From Cryoendolithus antarcticus (taxonomy: Eukaryota > Ascomycota > Dothideomycetes > Cladosporiales > Cladosporiaceae), in the NCBI GenBank assembly GCA_002077065.1, contig NAJO01000090.1:1-62220 (forward strand): a DNA stretch of 62,220 nucleotides, read 5' to 3'. Below, piece after piece: positions 1 to 11,870 of this stretch (the stretch's first letter is position 1; the number at the start of each line of letters is the position of its first letter). Position numbers and translations under genes: made by a program. The notes under the pieces are model-generated. The model saw only the letters and a list, made by a program, of their open reading frames with translations, made no database searches and was not told the origin of the DNA.

Positions 1-2713
1 AAATCGGCGCGACGCGCAATGGTGATGCCAATGCGGCTGGCCGTCCCCCGATACATCACGCGGCGAACGCGATCGGTGTCTCAAAATTCGTCGACACTCT
101 GTGCCTTGCGGTCCAATCCGCCTGCCTCGCCTGGCGCGACGCTGGTCTCTCTGACGTCCTTCTCGTGATCGGGACCTGCCGCATTCCGCTCTCGATCGTC
201 CTCACCGCCCATCTCAGCATCGGCGTCCTTGTCTGCATCCCAACTGGCTTCCACCTGTGGCTCCCACACCCACGATGCAAATGCGGTCTGCTTCCGACAC
301 CCAGCCTTCAACTGCTGCACCCAAGGCCCGACTGAGCACATGTAATACACCACTAAGTCGCCTACCTCGTTCGACACATATTGATGGATGATCTCCGTCT
401 TCCCACCCGCACTGAATCCTTTGTGAAACGACGTCACAAACGACACCATGCCGTTGTCGGCGAATACGCCTGTTGACTGCGTGCTTCTGCCCCGGTTTTC
501 TTGATGGATACTGGTCAACTCCTTCGCTCGCGCGAGTGTGCCGGCTGACATGTGCACCAATACCATTTGCTCCTCTTTGAATCGCAGCACCTGACGCAAA
601 GAGTCCTCTACGTTCCGCGCCTTCCATACGACGATGCCGCAACCCGCGACGCTGGCCATGCCCCGTCGAATGATCCGGCTCTGCACCGCGCGGGCTTCGA
701 ACAAACGGCGTCACATCCACCACCGGCCATTCACTGCAAAATCATTATAGGTATCGGCCAAGATACTTTATCCTTCGCTCATCTCAATACGCTTTCCGGC
801 TAACGTGGCGATCTGAACGGGAGGCATGGCCTCCCATGCGACAAACAATTACTCCTCGTGTAATGGCCGTCGTGCGAATTGGTATAATCCAAGGACAACG
901 GCGCAGATGTCGTCCATGCCGAATCGCTTATTGTCGATTAACGCATCTTTCCCCTTCCTTAAACCCCTTCCCTCGGCTTTGGTGGTGTACCGTGTGGCCA
1001 ATCCATACGTCCGCTGCTTGAAACTGCGGCCCATGGGACCGATCATACCACCAAAACTCCGTAATGTCATGAAATCCTGCAGCATCTTGTCCACCCCACC
1101 TACAATGCTGGGTGCTCGTCGGCGGGCCTTGTAATCCGAATAATCTTATATGACGTGGGCGCGGATGGACGCCTGCTGCACCTGGTATGCCTGATACACT
1201 ACCAATGCGGCCCAACGGTCAAAATGGCGGATAAAAACAGGCGTATAGATCGCCGGCACCCATTCAGCTTTTTGTACGTTCAATCCCAATACGTCCAATC
1301 CACTCATAATGCTGCTCTCGTATTCGTCGTTGTTCAACTCGTGGTCTAATATGGCCAACCAAAAACGCCGAACTGGCCTGTGCCATCTTCGCCGTCTGAC
1401 CCTCGACGGCTTCTCCTCGTCTAGTGCGTGGATCACTCTCCTCGCCATCGACGTTGCTGCCTCCTTCGTAATGCACACTGTCCTGTAATGCTCGGAAACA
1501 TCGCTCCTATTTGGGCGTCACTTATTACTGCGGTCGGGTTCCCTTCCGCGCCGTCCGTCATATGTGCCGCAATATTTCCACCCAACTGCGGCTGTAATTG
1601 TGGGTCGTCTGCACTTTCTGGTCCGCATAAAACGGTCGCTCGTTAGACGCAACACCGCATTCGCGTCGATGGGCGGCTTCCAATGCAGCTCGACTGACGA
1701 TGTGCACCCAGGCTATGGTCAAGGCTTGCTGGATCAGTCGATGGATCGCCCGGCATGCTCGCCCCAACCCTGCCGCCTCGTCATTATCCTCGATTGTCAA
1801 ACTGGCCTTTCCATGCTCTCCTTGCATCGTCGGTGGACCAGATGCTCAATAACAATTGCCCGCCGTTGAACTCCTCCAAACGCTGATGCCACGCGTTGAA
1901 TCGCAACCATGGCGTGGGCTCTATCCAATCCAATGAACCTTCAATCATGCCACGCTGACGCACCTATTTGATCGCGACCTCCTGCTCTTCAATCGATCTG
2001 TCAGCGTACGCTTGAACATTGCCCTCTCCGTCGGATTGGGGCGGCACAGCAACGGCGGGCGTGACGGCCAGGTACCGTTTCCACCCTGGTGCTGTGAAAG
2101 ACTGCTGGTATGACTGCTCCTAGTACCACATACGATTGGCGACATGCCTAGCGTTCTCGCGGATATTGCCACCGCGCCCCCGGCAATTCTTGCCATTGAT
2201 TTCGGACTTGCAATGTGCCTTCGCCTTGATGCCCCAACCAATCACTTTTTCACACTGGTCGCCGTCCCCGCTACTGGTACACCGCAACCCTCCGGAAAAA
2301 ATGCGGATAATGTCGCATGGGCCTCCGTCGGGCGTTGGATACCTTACCTCCTCGGATGTCCGCGCAATGCGTCCCTTGCTTTGCGATATGTGCACAATGC
2401 TCGCTCGCACCTCTGGTTCAACTGTGATATGCTCCTGCGCTCAATGACTATGGGAATGTATGGGTGGAATTGCGGTATGACAATGTCGACACACGACACT
2501 ACGATATCGGGGGAAATGCTGGCAATACTGCTCAAACACATTAATGGTGGTGGGTGCGGTGGATGTTGGGTGGGCGTCCCTATGGACGATGGATGGGCGT
2601 GGCGGACTACACTCGCACTTACCTACGGATATATGTATACAACCTACCGCGTGACTGCACGATATTACTCTACCCCTGATCTTCATATATGACTCTGTAC
2701 TTGATGGTCGCAT
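1..2713 (-). pseudogene. Telomere-linked helicase (TLH) family pseudogene, 5' two-thirds
   Basis: Reading the minus strand, fragments in several frames follow the order of fungal telomere-linked RecQ-type helicases. Near 2441-2640 lies a segment with VVCRHCHTAIPP, like the first zinc-finger unit of the OrsD/DUF3505 domain. At 2120-2410 GGLRC...KAHCKSE follows, like its second C2H2 unit. At 849-1094 is TYGLATRYTTKAEG, and at 81-704 the central block with LVHMSAGT, FHKGF, IIHQYV and VGDLVVYYM, which in this family precedes the helicase domain. The helicase part would lie left of base 1. Stops and frame changes break the gene everywhere, so it cannot encode a full protein. Family members usually sit within a few kilobases of telomeres. 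The family match is from memory of conserved blocks and is fairly secure for 81-704 and 2120-2640, weaker between. Confidence 0.7.
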
Positions 2714-5665
2714 TGGTCTGAGCCCCTGCGCGCTGCAACTTCAATTTCCACTCGCGACTTTAACGGCGACATATCCCACGCGCAACACGGATATGTGGGA
2801 ATGTTTTTGCAGTGGTGGACAACCAATTGTATGCTGCGAAGTTACTGTGCGTAGCGAGTGTATCAGTCAAGTTTGAATGTTGGTCGTGTAACCAATGAAA
2901 TAGCCTCAGATAAGGTTTTAGTAGGGTTGCGCATTTGGTGTTACCCTAGGTAGTCTTCAAACAATCACGCCCGTGGTCGTTTCTGGCATGACGAGGAATC
3001 GTCAGCGCCGCCTGCGATCCCTTTCGCGCAGTCACTAGCAGGTCCTTATCGGTGACTCCTTGTCCGCGTCTCGGTGCCACAACAATGCTGTTGAGTAAGG
3101 AGCTTAGAGACCGAGCCTTGCTACTTACAGTATGTGCGCGCGTCGGCCGAGGTCTTCCAATTCCCCTTATAAAGCTGTTCCGCTACCGCCACGGTTCATA
3201 TCCCCGATCCAGGCGGCCACATAAAAAGGACCTCGTGCTTCTAGGGTACAGTCAAGACCCGAATATAAATAATGACACCCTTGTCGCCAAGACCTCCTCC
3301 GCACGCCGCATAGCTGTGTAACGACCCGTATGTACACTAGCCATACTCCAGACCGAATCAACCGTCTAAGATGCTGGCGATCACATCCTAGAGAGGTGCA
3401 CATCACGACTGAAGGTGACCAAGCCGTGTATCCCTGCTACCACGTAGCAAGGCTGCGAGGCGCACAAAGCGCGTGGATCTGAAGTCGCTGCACTCTGGAA
3501 AGGAATAAGGTAAGCGATACTGGGGTTTCAAGCATACCTGGAATGCCGTAGTAATCTTATCGGACGTCGCCGTGAGGGGACAGCTATGGGCAATTGGTAA
3601 TGTGCGGCGATCCTAGCGATAAATCGTTCAAACGCAGGAACACGGTAAATGGCCATCTGGCGTACTAGCTACACACGGAGAACATCTCGAAAGCAGGGAT
3701 GCTACGACTGCTTCGCGGATTTGGCACTGACTTCAAAGCAGAACACTTCACTTGACACACGCCGGCAGAGATGCTAGCAAGGATGAGGTCACATTCTTGT
3801 GATGCACAACGCACAAGACGCGCGCAAATGCAAGAGATCTCCCAGTGTCATCGCCTGCGTTGAAGCCGAAATATGAAGTTGTCCAGATGCTGCTCCGAAG
3901 CCGCTACATCGACGCCAGAACCGAGGACTGTATGAATGCATCCACTGTCGCACACCTCTACCGACGCCCCTGCCAGCTATCGCTGCCCTAGATTAAGAGT
4001 GACTGGTCGAATAGCTCTGTGTTTTCGAAACCTCTAGCGGTAACGTGGCCATATCTTCTCCAATGCGCTAAACTGAGCATATCGATCCGCGTTGCTGGAC
4101 TTGTCCTTGTGTTCTCTCCCTTGCTCTCTCGGCGCGGACGCTGCTTCCCCTACAAAGTGTCTTTCCGGGATCGCTACTTGTGCTTCTCACTCCGTGGCAA
4201 ACGCAACCAGCGTAAGTCCCCTATTTTTTGTAAGCTCTTCTCCTTCCTCGATACCCAATTCAGATTGCTACCTACACAACCGCCTTTATTGAAGGTTGAT
4301 ATCTCGGCCTGGATAAGAGAATGGCCTTCGGCATCGTTGATTGCGTCAGTGGGAACTATGGAACACTATCGTGAACCACGTATTGGCTTCAAGATTTTCG
4401 GGTTGTCACAGCAAACTTCTGAATGATATAGTTGGCCCGAGTGAGGAACCGCTTCACCTGGAATGATTGGTAGCACTAACACGGCATTCGCTCTCACAGA
4501 TCCTCGTGTTGCTATAGCGAGCGTACCCTAGAAGCCAGCATGTTCCACCACTTCGTTGGTATTGTTTGGAATTCCAGTGAGTTCACTGTTTATTCCTTGT
4601 CCTGCAAACGCTAAATCAGACGTGTTGGCCATTGCGTGGCCTTTCTTTGGCTTTGAACTGTGTATTATCCATACCTCACTTGCTGTCCTTGTGCCCCCGT
4701 TCCGAACGTCTGATGCTTATGCGATTCGGCTCCTGCTACTTCAGGAGATAGGCGTCTCGGTTCGGTCTGTTCAATTGAGTCTGCCTGATACTTATATACG
4801 CAATAGAGGTTCCTATAGAGTAGTGAGCACCTATGATATCGGCTTTAGACCCCATTTTATGTGCGCTCTATCATCCTTTGCCCTCTTGATCGCTGAGGAG
4901 CAATTCCGAATACTTTGCAGCCTATGCAGCATAGTTTGTCATAAATAGTAAGAACATAGAGGGTTCCCCTAGTGCGTGCGTCGTCCGTATCTAATGCACG
5001 CTTTTTGAGATAGTAGATCTTCATATCTATCTATGTCAATGTCTTCAGAACCGTATTATGAACAGTATCACAGCTGTGACCCTGTTCCATCAGGCTAGCT
5101 ATCTACAATTTGTGACTCTGCGTAGGTCTCAGAACAGTATGCCTGACCTTCTCAATGAGTAATTCGTTGGCTACTACGGCTTGGCCTAATTATCATTTAA
5201 GCATCGAATAAGCTCGATAGCTAGCTTTTGCTAAGCTTATCGGACGTCTCGCCGTGTACAAAGCTACAAACTTAGCACGCATGTGCTTATCTAGTTTATA
5301 ATTCTAAAGCTGAGTATCCTACAGCCTACAATTTACGGCCTTCAATGTCGGTGCTAGCGGAAGTAAGCCTTCTGTGTACATTGTTACGATGATAGGTCTC
5401 TCCGCCCTATCGGCATCTTAGCTAGATCCCGTGGGAGCTTCTGTCGCAGCATCAGTACCTTTAGAGGTACTCTCTAGATCTTCGAGGGTAGAGCCAGCTA
5501 AGATCAAATCTTTTCTCATACATATCGTAGCAGTTTCTACGCCGTATGCTATGTAATGCTCTCTTGACTTCTAAGACTGTAAATTACTATTTTGAAAAAG
5601 ACTCAGACTTGATGTAGTGCCGCTTGTTCTCTAGGGCGTTAAGACATTTGTATCCAACGTCAGCG
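2714..5665. other. Gene-poor stretch, no supported gene
   Basis: Open frames here (for example 4019-4426 and 4556-4948 on plus) carry no recognisable domain, lack convincing splice structure, and overlap equally long frames on other strands. The part from about 4960 to 5620 is richer in A+T with many CTA/TAG triplets, as in old RIP-mutated repeats. A 13-base word, CTTATCGGACGTC, followed by nearly the same bases, occurs near 3555 and 5237. I see no RNA gene. Confidence 0.5.
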
Positions 5666-6799
5666 TCAGAGGTCTGTCTGAGTTCCGCGAAATATCATGT
5701 AGTAAGGGACGTAGATATCATGTTGGCTGACGAAGTGCTTACTACCATAATTTGTGCTCACGGCTGCGGTGAACGACTTGAAGCAGTAGCTGACGCATGC
5801 GATAATACTGGTATGCATCTGCACCTCGGTCCAGATGGCCACATTGCTAATCGCGAAATTTGGATGCGGCGACTTGATGTAGGCATGATAGTAATGTAAG
5901 CGGAGCACCGAGGGTATGACAATACTGTTGCGCAACTTGTGATCAGTTTAGGTCGCGTCGCGGAAGTTCTCAAAACAACTCACAAGAGCCGCAGACCAAC
6001 AGCAACGACGATGATCGTCTTCCGCCGGATCGGCATTTGGAGGCCAATCACCAGGTAAATTGACAAAGAGAATCGACGAGCTCCAGGATAATGTCCACGG
6101 AGGTGATAACCCGCCATCGGGCGAACTAAGGCCATAGTAAGCATCCGCAACATGCGTAGCGCAGCAGCCTAGTGTTGCCTACCAGACCGTGACACCTCCT
6201 GGCAAGGTGACTCCAAGGAGTTTTGAGCTCACAATCAATACTAAAGATCAAGATCGCTATGACAGCCCAGATAGTGCTGAAGCCCATAACGCTCCATGAA
6301 GCGCGGTTGTGCCCTTCATTGGGCGTCAATTGGAGGTACACAAACAGCACGCAGCACGTGGCGAGCCAGAGAGCGATGATATAGAGAATGGTACTCGCAA
6401 ACCAGAACTTTTATGGGAGTCAGCTTCGATTCTTGACGACACCTCCATTTGTTGCTGACCTTACGTAACAAGTGCACCGTTTCTGGACTCAGGAGGTCAA
6501 TCGAAGTCCCCAGACCTTCTTTGACCTCCCAAAAGACGAGACATGTCTGAACGATGCCGAAAACTGACCGATACGAACCAGCTTGGTCTCAGAGGGCGGT
6601 GGTAGTTCGCCAATACCCCAGCGAGCGCAAGGACATGGTCAGGTGATCCCGCAATCGTGCTGTATGTGGTGCGCACATATCCACGGATAGCCAGACACAG
6701 CACAAGCAGGACTAGGAGGATGGCCGAGACGATAATGACCTAGCCACCATGGTGTGTGGAATCTCAGTGTTCAGCGGGCGTGGAGGGTACGAAGGCCAT
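5666..6799 (-). pseudogene. Rhodopsin-fold fungal integral membrane protein, pseudogene
   Basis: Translated pieces joined across GT-AG introns give the seven-helix fungal rhodopsin-domain architecture (the family of SAT4/PTH11-like membrane proteins). In order: MAFVPSTP start at 6799, first helix VIIVSAILLVLLVLCLAIR, then FGIVQTCLVFWEVKEGLGTSI, FWFASTILYIIALWLA, YLQLTPNEGHNRASW, FARWRVITSVDIILELV, YLVIGLQMPIRRKT, and a last block with SIIACVSYCFKSFTAAVSTNYG. Damage seen: TGA at 6764-6766 (a CGA codon would fit), TAG at 6740-6742 (TGG would fit the usual W before the helix), and a one-base loss in the T run at 6065-6067 that shifts the frame in helix 6. Both nonsense changes fit C:G-to-T:A transitions. 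Ligand unknown. It is oriented divergently from the permease pseudogene to its right. Confidence 0.7.
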
Positions 6800-7369
6800 C
6801 GTCTCGGACTGCGCTGACAACAGTAGACGGTATGCGCATTAAATCAGATACAACATTGGGCTCAGCGCGCAAAGGAGAGCTGCTCAAGGATGACCGAGGG
6901 ACACTCATGTTAGACGATAGGAGAGCAAACGCTAAGAAGAACCGGGATTAACAAAGCCAATTGCCTTAGATCGGCAAGCCATCTTTGAGATTGACGAGCT
7001 TGAGAGTCTGCGTCGGTCGGGGGCTGACCTGGCAGTCGCCTGGCTCGTGCAGGTGGGATTACAGATGGAAAGCTTCCACGCGTGCCAGCTGATAAGTCGG
7101 AGATTGATTTCCCGAGTTGAGGCAGCTCATAATAGTTACTTTGAACGTCCTAAAGCGATCCTTTTGCCGCTCTCCCGACTGGTTCTTGCTGTGCGTTTTG
7201 CGCGCTTTGCGTCGAATAAAGTTTTCCTCAGACTGCCAGGTATCTTGCGACACTGACCACCAACATGCCGGCCGGATTTAGTTATCAAGACTCGAAGGGC
7301 AGCGCTCGTGCCAGAGTGGGGGCTTACGGCCAGCAGTGCGAGGACAATGGCAAAGGCGGTGGGGCAACA
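6800..7369. other. Divergent intergenic region
   Basis: About 570 bases between the divergent starts of the rhodopsin-fold and permease pseudogenes. Short open frames at 7047-7256 on either strand show no domain. It presumably held both promoters; no clear TATA box is seen. Confidence 0.4.
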
Positions 7370-9408
7370 ATGGACTCGCACGTCGAGCCGAAGTATGGTG
7401 GCACGGCGGCGGACCAGCGGGACATGCAAGAGATGGGATGAGTGCAGGAGCTTCGCGTATGTTTCGCCCAGGATGGCAATGTGCGGTATGGCAATCTGAT
7501 GTTTTGCAGCGAAACTTCAAGTTCATGAGCGTTTTGGGCTTCGGTTGCACATTTATTGGCACCTGGAACTTCTTCCTCGGGTATGCCACTGGAAGTCTTG
7601 AGGGCTAGAGACGAAGCATTGACATGGCGGCAGTCTGATCTCCTTTGGCCTGACTGACGGCGGGACCGCGGGTCTGATCTACGGCTTCATCATCTGCTTG
7701 GCTGGTTTCTTCTGCGTGTATCTCAGTGTGGCGGAGATGGCTAGCATGGCGCCAACTTAGTGAGTGGTGCCCGCACAAAACCACGCCGACTCGACAGCTG
7801 ATAAGCCTGTGTCTTTAGGCGCGGCCAGTAAGTAAATTGATGAATGCGACCCTTGGGAGCTGTCTGAGATATCTGCTAATCCTTACGCCCATCTATTTCA
7901 GATATCATTGGGTACGTATCTGGACCTGAGGATCTCCTGACATCCGTCGGAGGCACCTACTAACACTGCACAAGGTTTCGGAATTTGCGCCAAAAAGAAA
8001 TGCAAAAGTATCTCAGCTACATCAGCGGTATGCTTGCGGCAACGCATCTCGTGTGGATGGACACTAATGCCAGTGTGTTCAGGCTACCTCGTCGCAGTTG
8101 GCTGGCAAGGATCCATCTGCTCCACCGCCTTCCTGGCCAGTACTATCATTCAAGGAATAGTCATTCTGAACCACCCAGCTCACAGCCCGCAGCCTTATCA
8201 AGGCACTCTGCTGGTGTGGGCGGTGATGTTCTTTTGCGTCTTCTTCAACGTCTTCCTAGCTAAGAAACTACCCTTCGTCGAGGGTGTACTGTTGATCATT
8301 TACGTCGTCGGTTTGTTCGTGGTCATCATCCCACTTTGGGTTTTGGTTCCACGCAATCCGGCGTCCGAGGTCTCCACGACGTTCAACAATGATGGCGGCT
8401 GGAGTAGCAAGGGCGTGGCCGTCATGGTTGGTTTGGGCGGTGTCGTCCCGTCTTTGGCTGGCTACGACTGTGCTGTTCATGTGAGTCGAGATGCTTTGAT
8501 AATATGGAGTGCAGGCTGACCAGGACAAGATGGCCGAGGAAAGCAAGGACGCCTCCAAGACGATCCCACAATTCATAGTGTTTGGCGTGGCCGTGAATGG
8601 AATCATGGGCTTGATCATGGTGGGTGTTGAGCGTTGCCTGACGTATGGAACGAACGCTGACCTCCCCTACAGGTGATCACGTTCTGCTTCACCCTGGACG
8701 ACACCCAAAGCATCCTCAGCACTATGACAGGCTACCCGTTCATTCAAGTCTTTGTGAGGCTACCAACTCCCGCGTTTCAATATCAGGTTTCCCAGGCTAA
8801 TGATGTTCGCAAGTTCAACGCCACCAACTCCTATCCCGCGACCAACACCATGACAGCGCTCGTCGTGGTTGTTTTCACATCCGCCGCCATCAGCGAAATC
8901 GCCACCTCATCACGCCAGCTATGGAGTTTTGCTAGGGACGGCGGGCTTCCATTCTCCAGCTGGGTGGCCAAGGTCGGTCGCACACGGATTACCGCAACAT
9001 CTCATCCACAAGCTAACAATGCTCGCTCCTAGATCAACGATGGCGCCAACATCCCCTTGAACGCTATCTTTGTCTCTCTGTTCATCGTGATCGTCGTCTC
9101 CCTCATCAACCTCGGCTCCACTGTTGCACTGAACGCCATAAACTCCGTCACTATATCCACGCTTATGTCCCCCTATATACTCACTATGGGCTGCGTCCTC
9201 TATAGGCGATTGAGCGGGCAACCCCTTCCCTCACGACGCTGGTCGCTAGGTCGTTTTGGCATGGCGGTTAACATTGCTAGCCTAGTGCTCCTGCTCCCGC
9301 TCTTCGTCTTCGCCTTCTTCCCGCTCGCGACTGCCTGTCACGCCGAGCTCGATGAATTGGGGAGTCGTAATGTGTGGAGTAGTTGTCCTAGGTGCGACGA
9401 TGTTTTAG
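7370..9408 (+). pseudogene. Amino-acid/GABA-type permease (APC superfamily), pseudogene
   Basis: Splicing by eye gives a fungal amino-acid/choline permease with about twelve membrane helices. Start ATG 7370 (MDSHVEPKYGG). Conserved blocks include FKFMSVLGFGCTFIGTW, LTDGGTAGLIYGFI, VAEMASMAPT, GQYHWVSEFAP, GYLVAVGWQGSICSTAFL, GYDCAVH-AEESKDAS and FARDGGLPFSSWVAK. Introns are 43-74 nt, for example 7457-7509, 7581-7633, 8028-8082 and 8481-8523. A 9-nt micro-exon at 7819-7827 and a 10-nt exon at 7902-7911 rebuild GQYHW. Lesions: TGA at 7439-7441 where R is expected, TAG across the 7759/7819 junction, one extra A in the run 7992-7996, one extra G near 9333 that displaces PVTPSSMNWGVV, and TAG at 9406-9408. 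The protein would import amino acids or related amines at the plasma membrane. Gene death is very likely even if the two indels are sequencing errors. Confidence 0.8.
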
Positions 9409-9721
9409 GCTCTGAAGCGTAGGAAGAGGTCCACACCTACTGTAGTGTTGCTGCAAAGGGAGCGCTACGAGATGTGTTCTATAGATAGCGGCTGCCAGGG
9501 CATCTTGGAATGCAAGCCGTCCCACTTTCATTCAACCGAACTCCAGGGTGTTGCGATGAATAAGTCTTGCAGACTCGCCTCGTGGAAATGGGCCGCATGT
9601 TGTCCATCGCTAACCCAATGCAGTGACACTCCAGTCGCCTTAAGTGTAAGTCTTTCGAAAACTTCACCAACACAGGAATGCAGCCTTTTCGTAGCACGAG
9701 ATCCTGCTACCTGGTGCCCCT

Positions 9722-10770
9722 TTACGCCGTCTTCGCGCTCTCCGTTTCAAGATCGGCCAGTAACATCCATCTTCCCTCCTCCTTCCAGCCCTTCCCTCTC
9801 CACTCGTTCGCCTGCTTGGGATAGTACCCCATGATATCAAACAGACTCCGGTTATGCGCAACAATTGCGAATATATTCTCCTGGGCATCGATCTCAACGA
9901 ATTTCGTCACACTCTCCATGGCTTCCTCCTTGTTATCATGCGCAGAGCCGTTGGGTTTCGTGAATGGCTCCGTCGAACAGTGTACCGCGTGCAGCGCCTT
10001 GAAGATGGCACCAGGACTGATGCTCCGGCCCGCGTATGGGGGTTGAAGCGGATTGGGCTGGATCTCAGACGGTAAAGGTAGGCAGTGGGCCTGAAATCGC
10101 CGGCATGGTGCGCAATATCTCCGCCCATGATGATGAACTCTGCTGGGTCAGTTTTCGTCCTCGCCAGACCACATATGTGCCCCATCACGTGGCCTGGGGA
10201 GTCCAGGAGATCGAATGAGCTATCGCCGTAGAAATCGAAAGCTCGGAAAGGACCGATCTTCAGGCCGGAAAAATAGTCGATCTCGCGGAGAGCGCGATTC
10301 GCCCAGGCGGCCTCGTTGACGCTGGAATTTGGGACGATGGGCCAGGCGGGTACGAGATTTTGTTTAAAGCCTGGACTGTTAATGAGATGGTGGGAAATTA
10401 GACGGGTCACCCGTGTGATCGCTGTACATCTCCAGTCAGCTAAGAAAGAGCGCGCGAAGGGAGACAGGTCGTACATGCGCCAATAGCTCCAAATCACCCC
10501 TCCGACATCAGCCAACTTCTCGCCACCATCACCAATGAATCGTATTTGCTTCAAATGTTAGGATTACTGTGCTTGATGAGGAAACCGTAGCAAGGTTTGT
10601 CTATATGCGTGTGGCCTGGTATAAGCGGGCTCATGAAGAATTCGACGGGGATACTGCGGACACGGCTCGTATTATCAATGATGGAAACAGAGACAGGAGG
10701 ATGGGAAGGAGAGGTTTGCTGGAGGCTCCGCGACCGGCATATCTTCGTGAAGTTGCTTGGATATCGAAGT
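9722..10770 (-). pseudogene. Metallo-beta-lactamase-fold hydrolase, pseudogene
   Basis: The minus strand holds, in order, VSVSIIDNTSRVRSIPVEFFMSP (about 10620-10700), GFLIKHS, IWS, SDHTGDPSNFPP (in another frame, about 10410), PGFKQNLVPAWP, FDLLDSPGHVMGHICGLART, MGGDIAHH, and a C-terminal part with DAQENIFAIVAHNRSL and GWKEEGRW. This is the layout of fungal MBL-fold proteins of about 330-370 residues. The zinc-binding HxHxDH is damaged: DH remains but the preceding His positions are lost (one is Tyr), while the DSPGHVMGH and GGDIAHH histidines remain. Several frame changes break the reading frame. It lies tail-to-tail with the permease pseudogene. The substrate cannot be told from sequence. 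Confidence 0.65.
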
Positions 10771-11011
10771 CACGGAAGACTGGTATATTTCCATAATGCG
10801 GAGAACGCAGAGAAGTGTTGGATTGCTCGCACGAATTGAGGTTGCAAAGCATATAGCGATTCAAGCCAATGCAAACGTAAAAGCTCTCGAACGCCCCTAT
10901 GTCCGGCGGATGACGACGCAACAGTCGCACATCGGGTCCAAACCGTCGCAACAAACGCCAACGCATCTCCTGGAAGCACGTATTTATCGTTTTGCTGGGC
11001 GGCAGAGTTTA

Positions 11012-11533
11012 TCATATCACGACTGGGGTCGTCGAAAGCTTCCGTTCCGGTGCATGTTCGGCATCGGCTCTTATATGGACCTCTGATAGACAGCAACGCT
11101 GAGGTGTGTAGGACCATATATCACTACAATTATAATACCGCGATGTCACCACCATCACTGCTGCCAGCACTGCTCGTCGACCTAAACCTTCGTCAAACGT
11201 TTGGCTCGTTCGATCATTTTGGCAATGCACGACGATCTGCTCGGGTTCCGAATACTGTTCCTCCTTGGCCTCGACCAATCGTCGTAGCTCCTGGTCCTCG
11301 TCGTCTAGGTCGTACTCAATGACGCTATATGCGATATTGGGCGCGCAGGCCGCAAGGTACAAAATATGTTCCTCAAATGCGCGGCTCTTGATCGTAACGA
11401 CGGATGCAACCTGAGAGGCGCTCTCTCTGGGTTGATGGAAATTGGGGCTCGCTATCTGGCGGGTACCAAATGCTCTGGGTGCTTCTCTTTTCGTTGGTGA
11501 CTTGGAACGTGGTGACATGATATTACCGGGCAC
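11012..11533 (-). CDS. Hypothetical ORF, unrecognised
   Basis: A 173-codon frame with a basic, Ser/Pro/Arg-rich start (MSPRSKSPTKREAPR from an inner Met) and an acidic stretch DLDDEDQELRRLVEAKEEQYSEPEQ that could be helical. A second open frame upstream (11523-11900, minus) ends nearby and might be its 5' exon, but I see no convincing junction. No domain is recognised. It lies between the MBL-fold and MFS pseudogenes and may be a remnant itself. Low confidence that it is translated. Confidence 0.25.
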   Translation of the reverse strand: MPGNIMSPRSKSPTKREAPRAFGTRQIASPNFHQPRESASQVASVVTIKSRAFEEHILYLAACAPNIAYSVIEYDLDDEDQELRRLVEAKEEQYSEPEQIVVHCQNDRTSQTFDEGLGRRAVLAAVMVVTSRYYNCSDIWSYTPQRCCLSEVHIRADAEHAPERKLSTTPVVI

Positions 11534-11870
11534 GGGTTGGAGTGAACAGATCGAAGAGGAATGTTTGGCTACCGTCCTCCACAGCTTGTTGGTTGTACCG
11601 GAATCGGTAGTTAGTAGAGCAAGGAATTCTGTCGAATTTCGCTTCTTGCTGTTCCTCTGCCGCTCGTGGTGGGGAGCCTTGCGTACGGGATCCAGGGGGG
11701 ATCGAGCTCGGGCTTGAGTGCATTATCCGGGCATGATGCTCAGGATGCAACGGCGAAAGGATGGTCAAGTGTAATAGCTTCGTGATAGTATGCAGTGCGG
11801 GACGTCCCAGTCCCCAAGCAATACAATGGGCTCGTGAAGACCAACGCGAATTACGAACCGTCAACACCGG

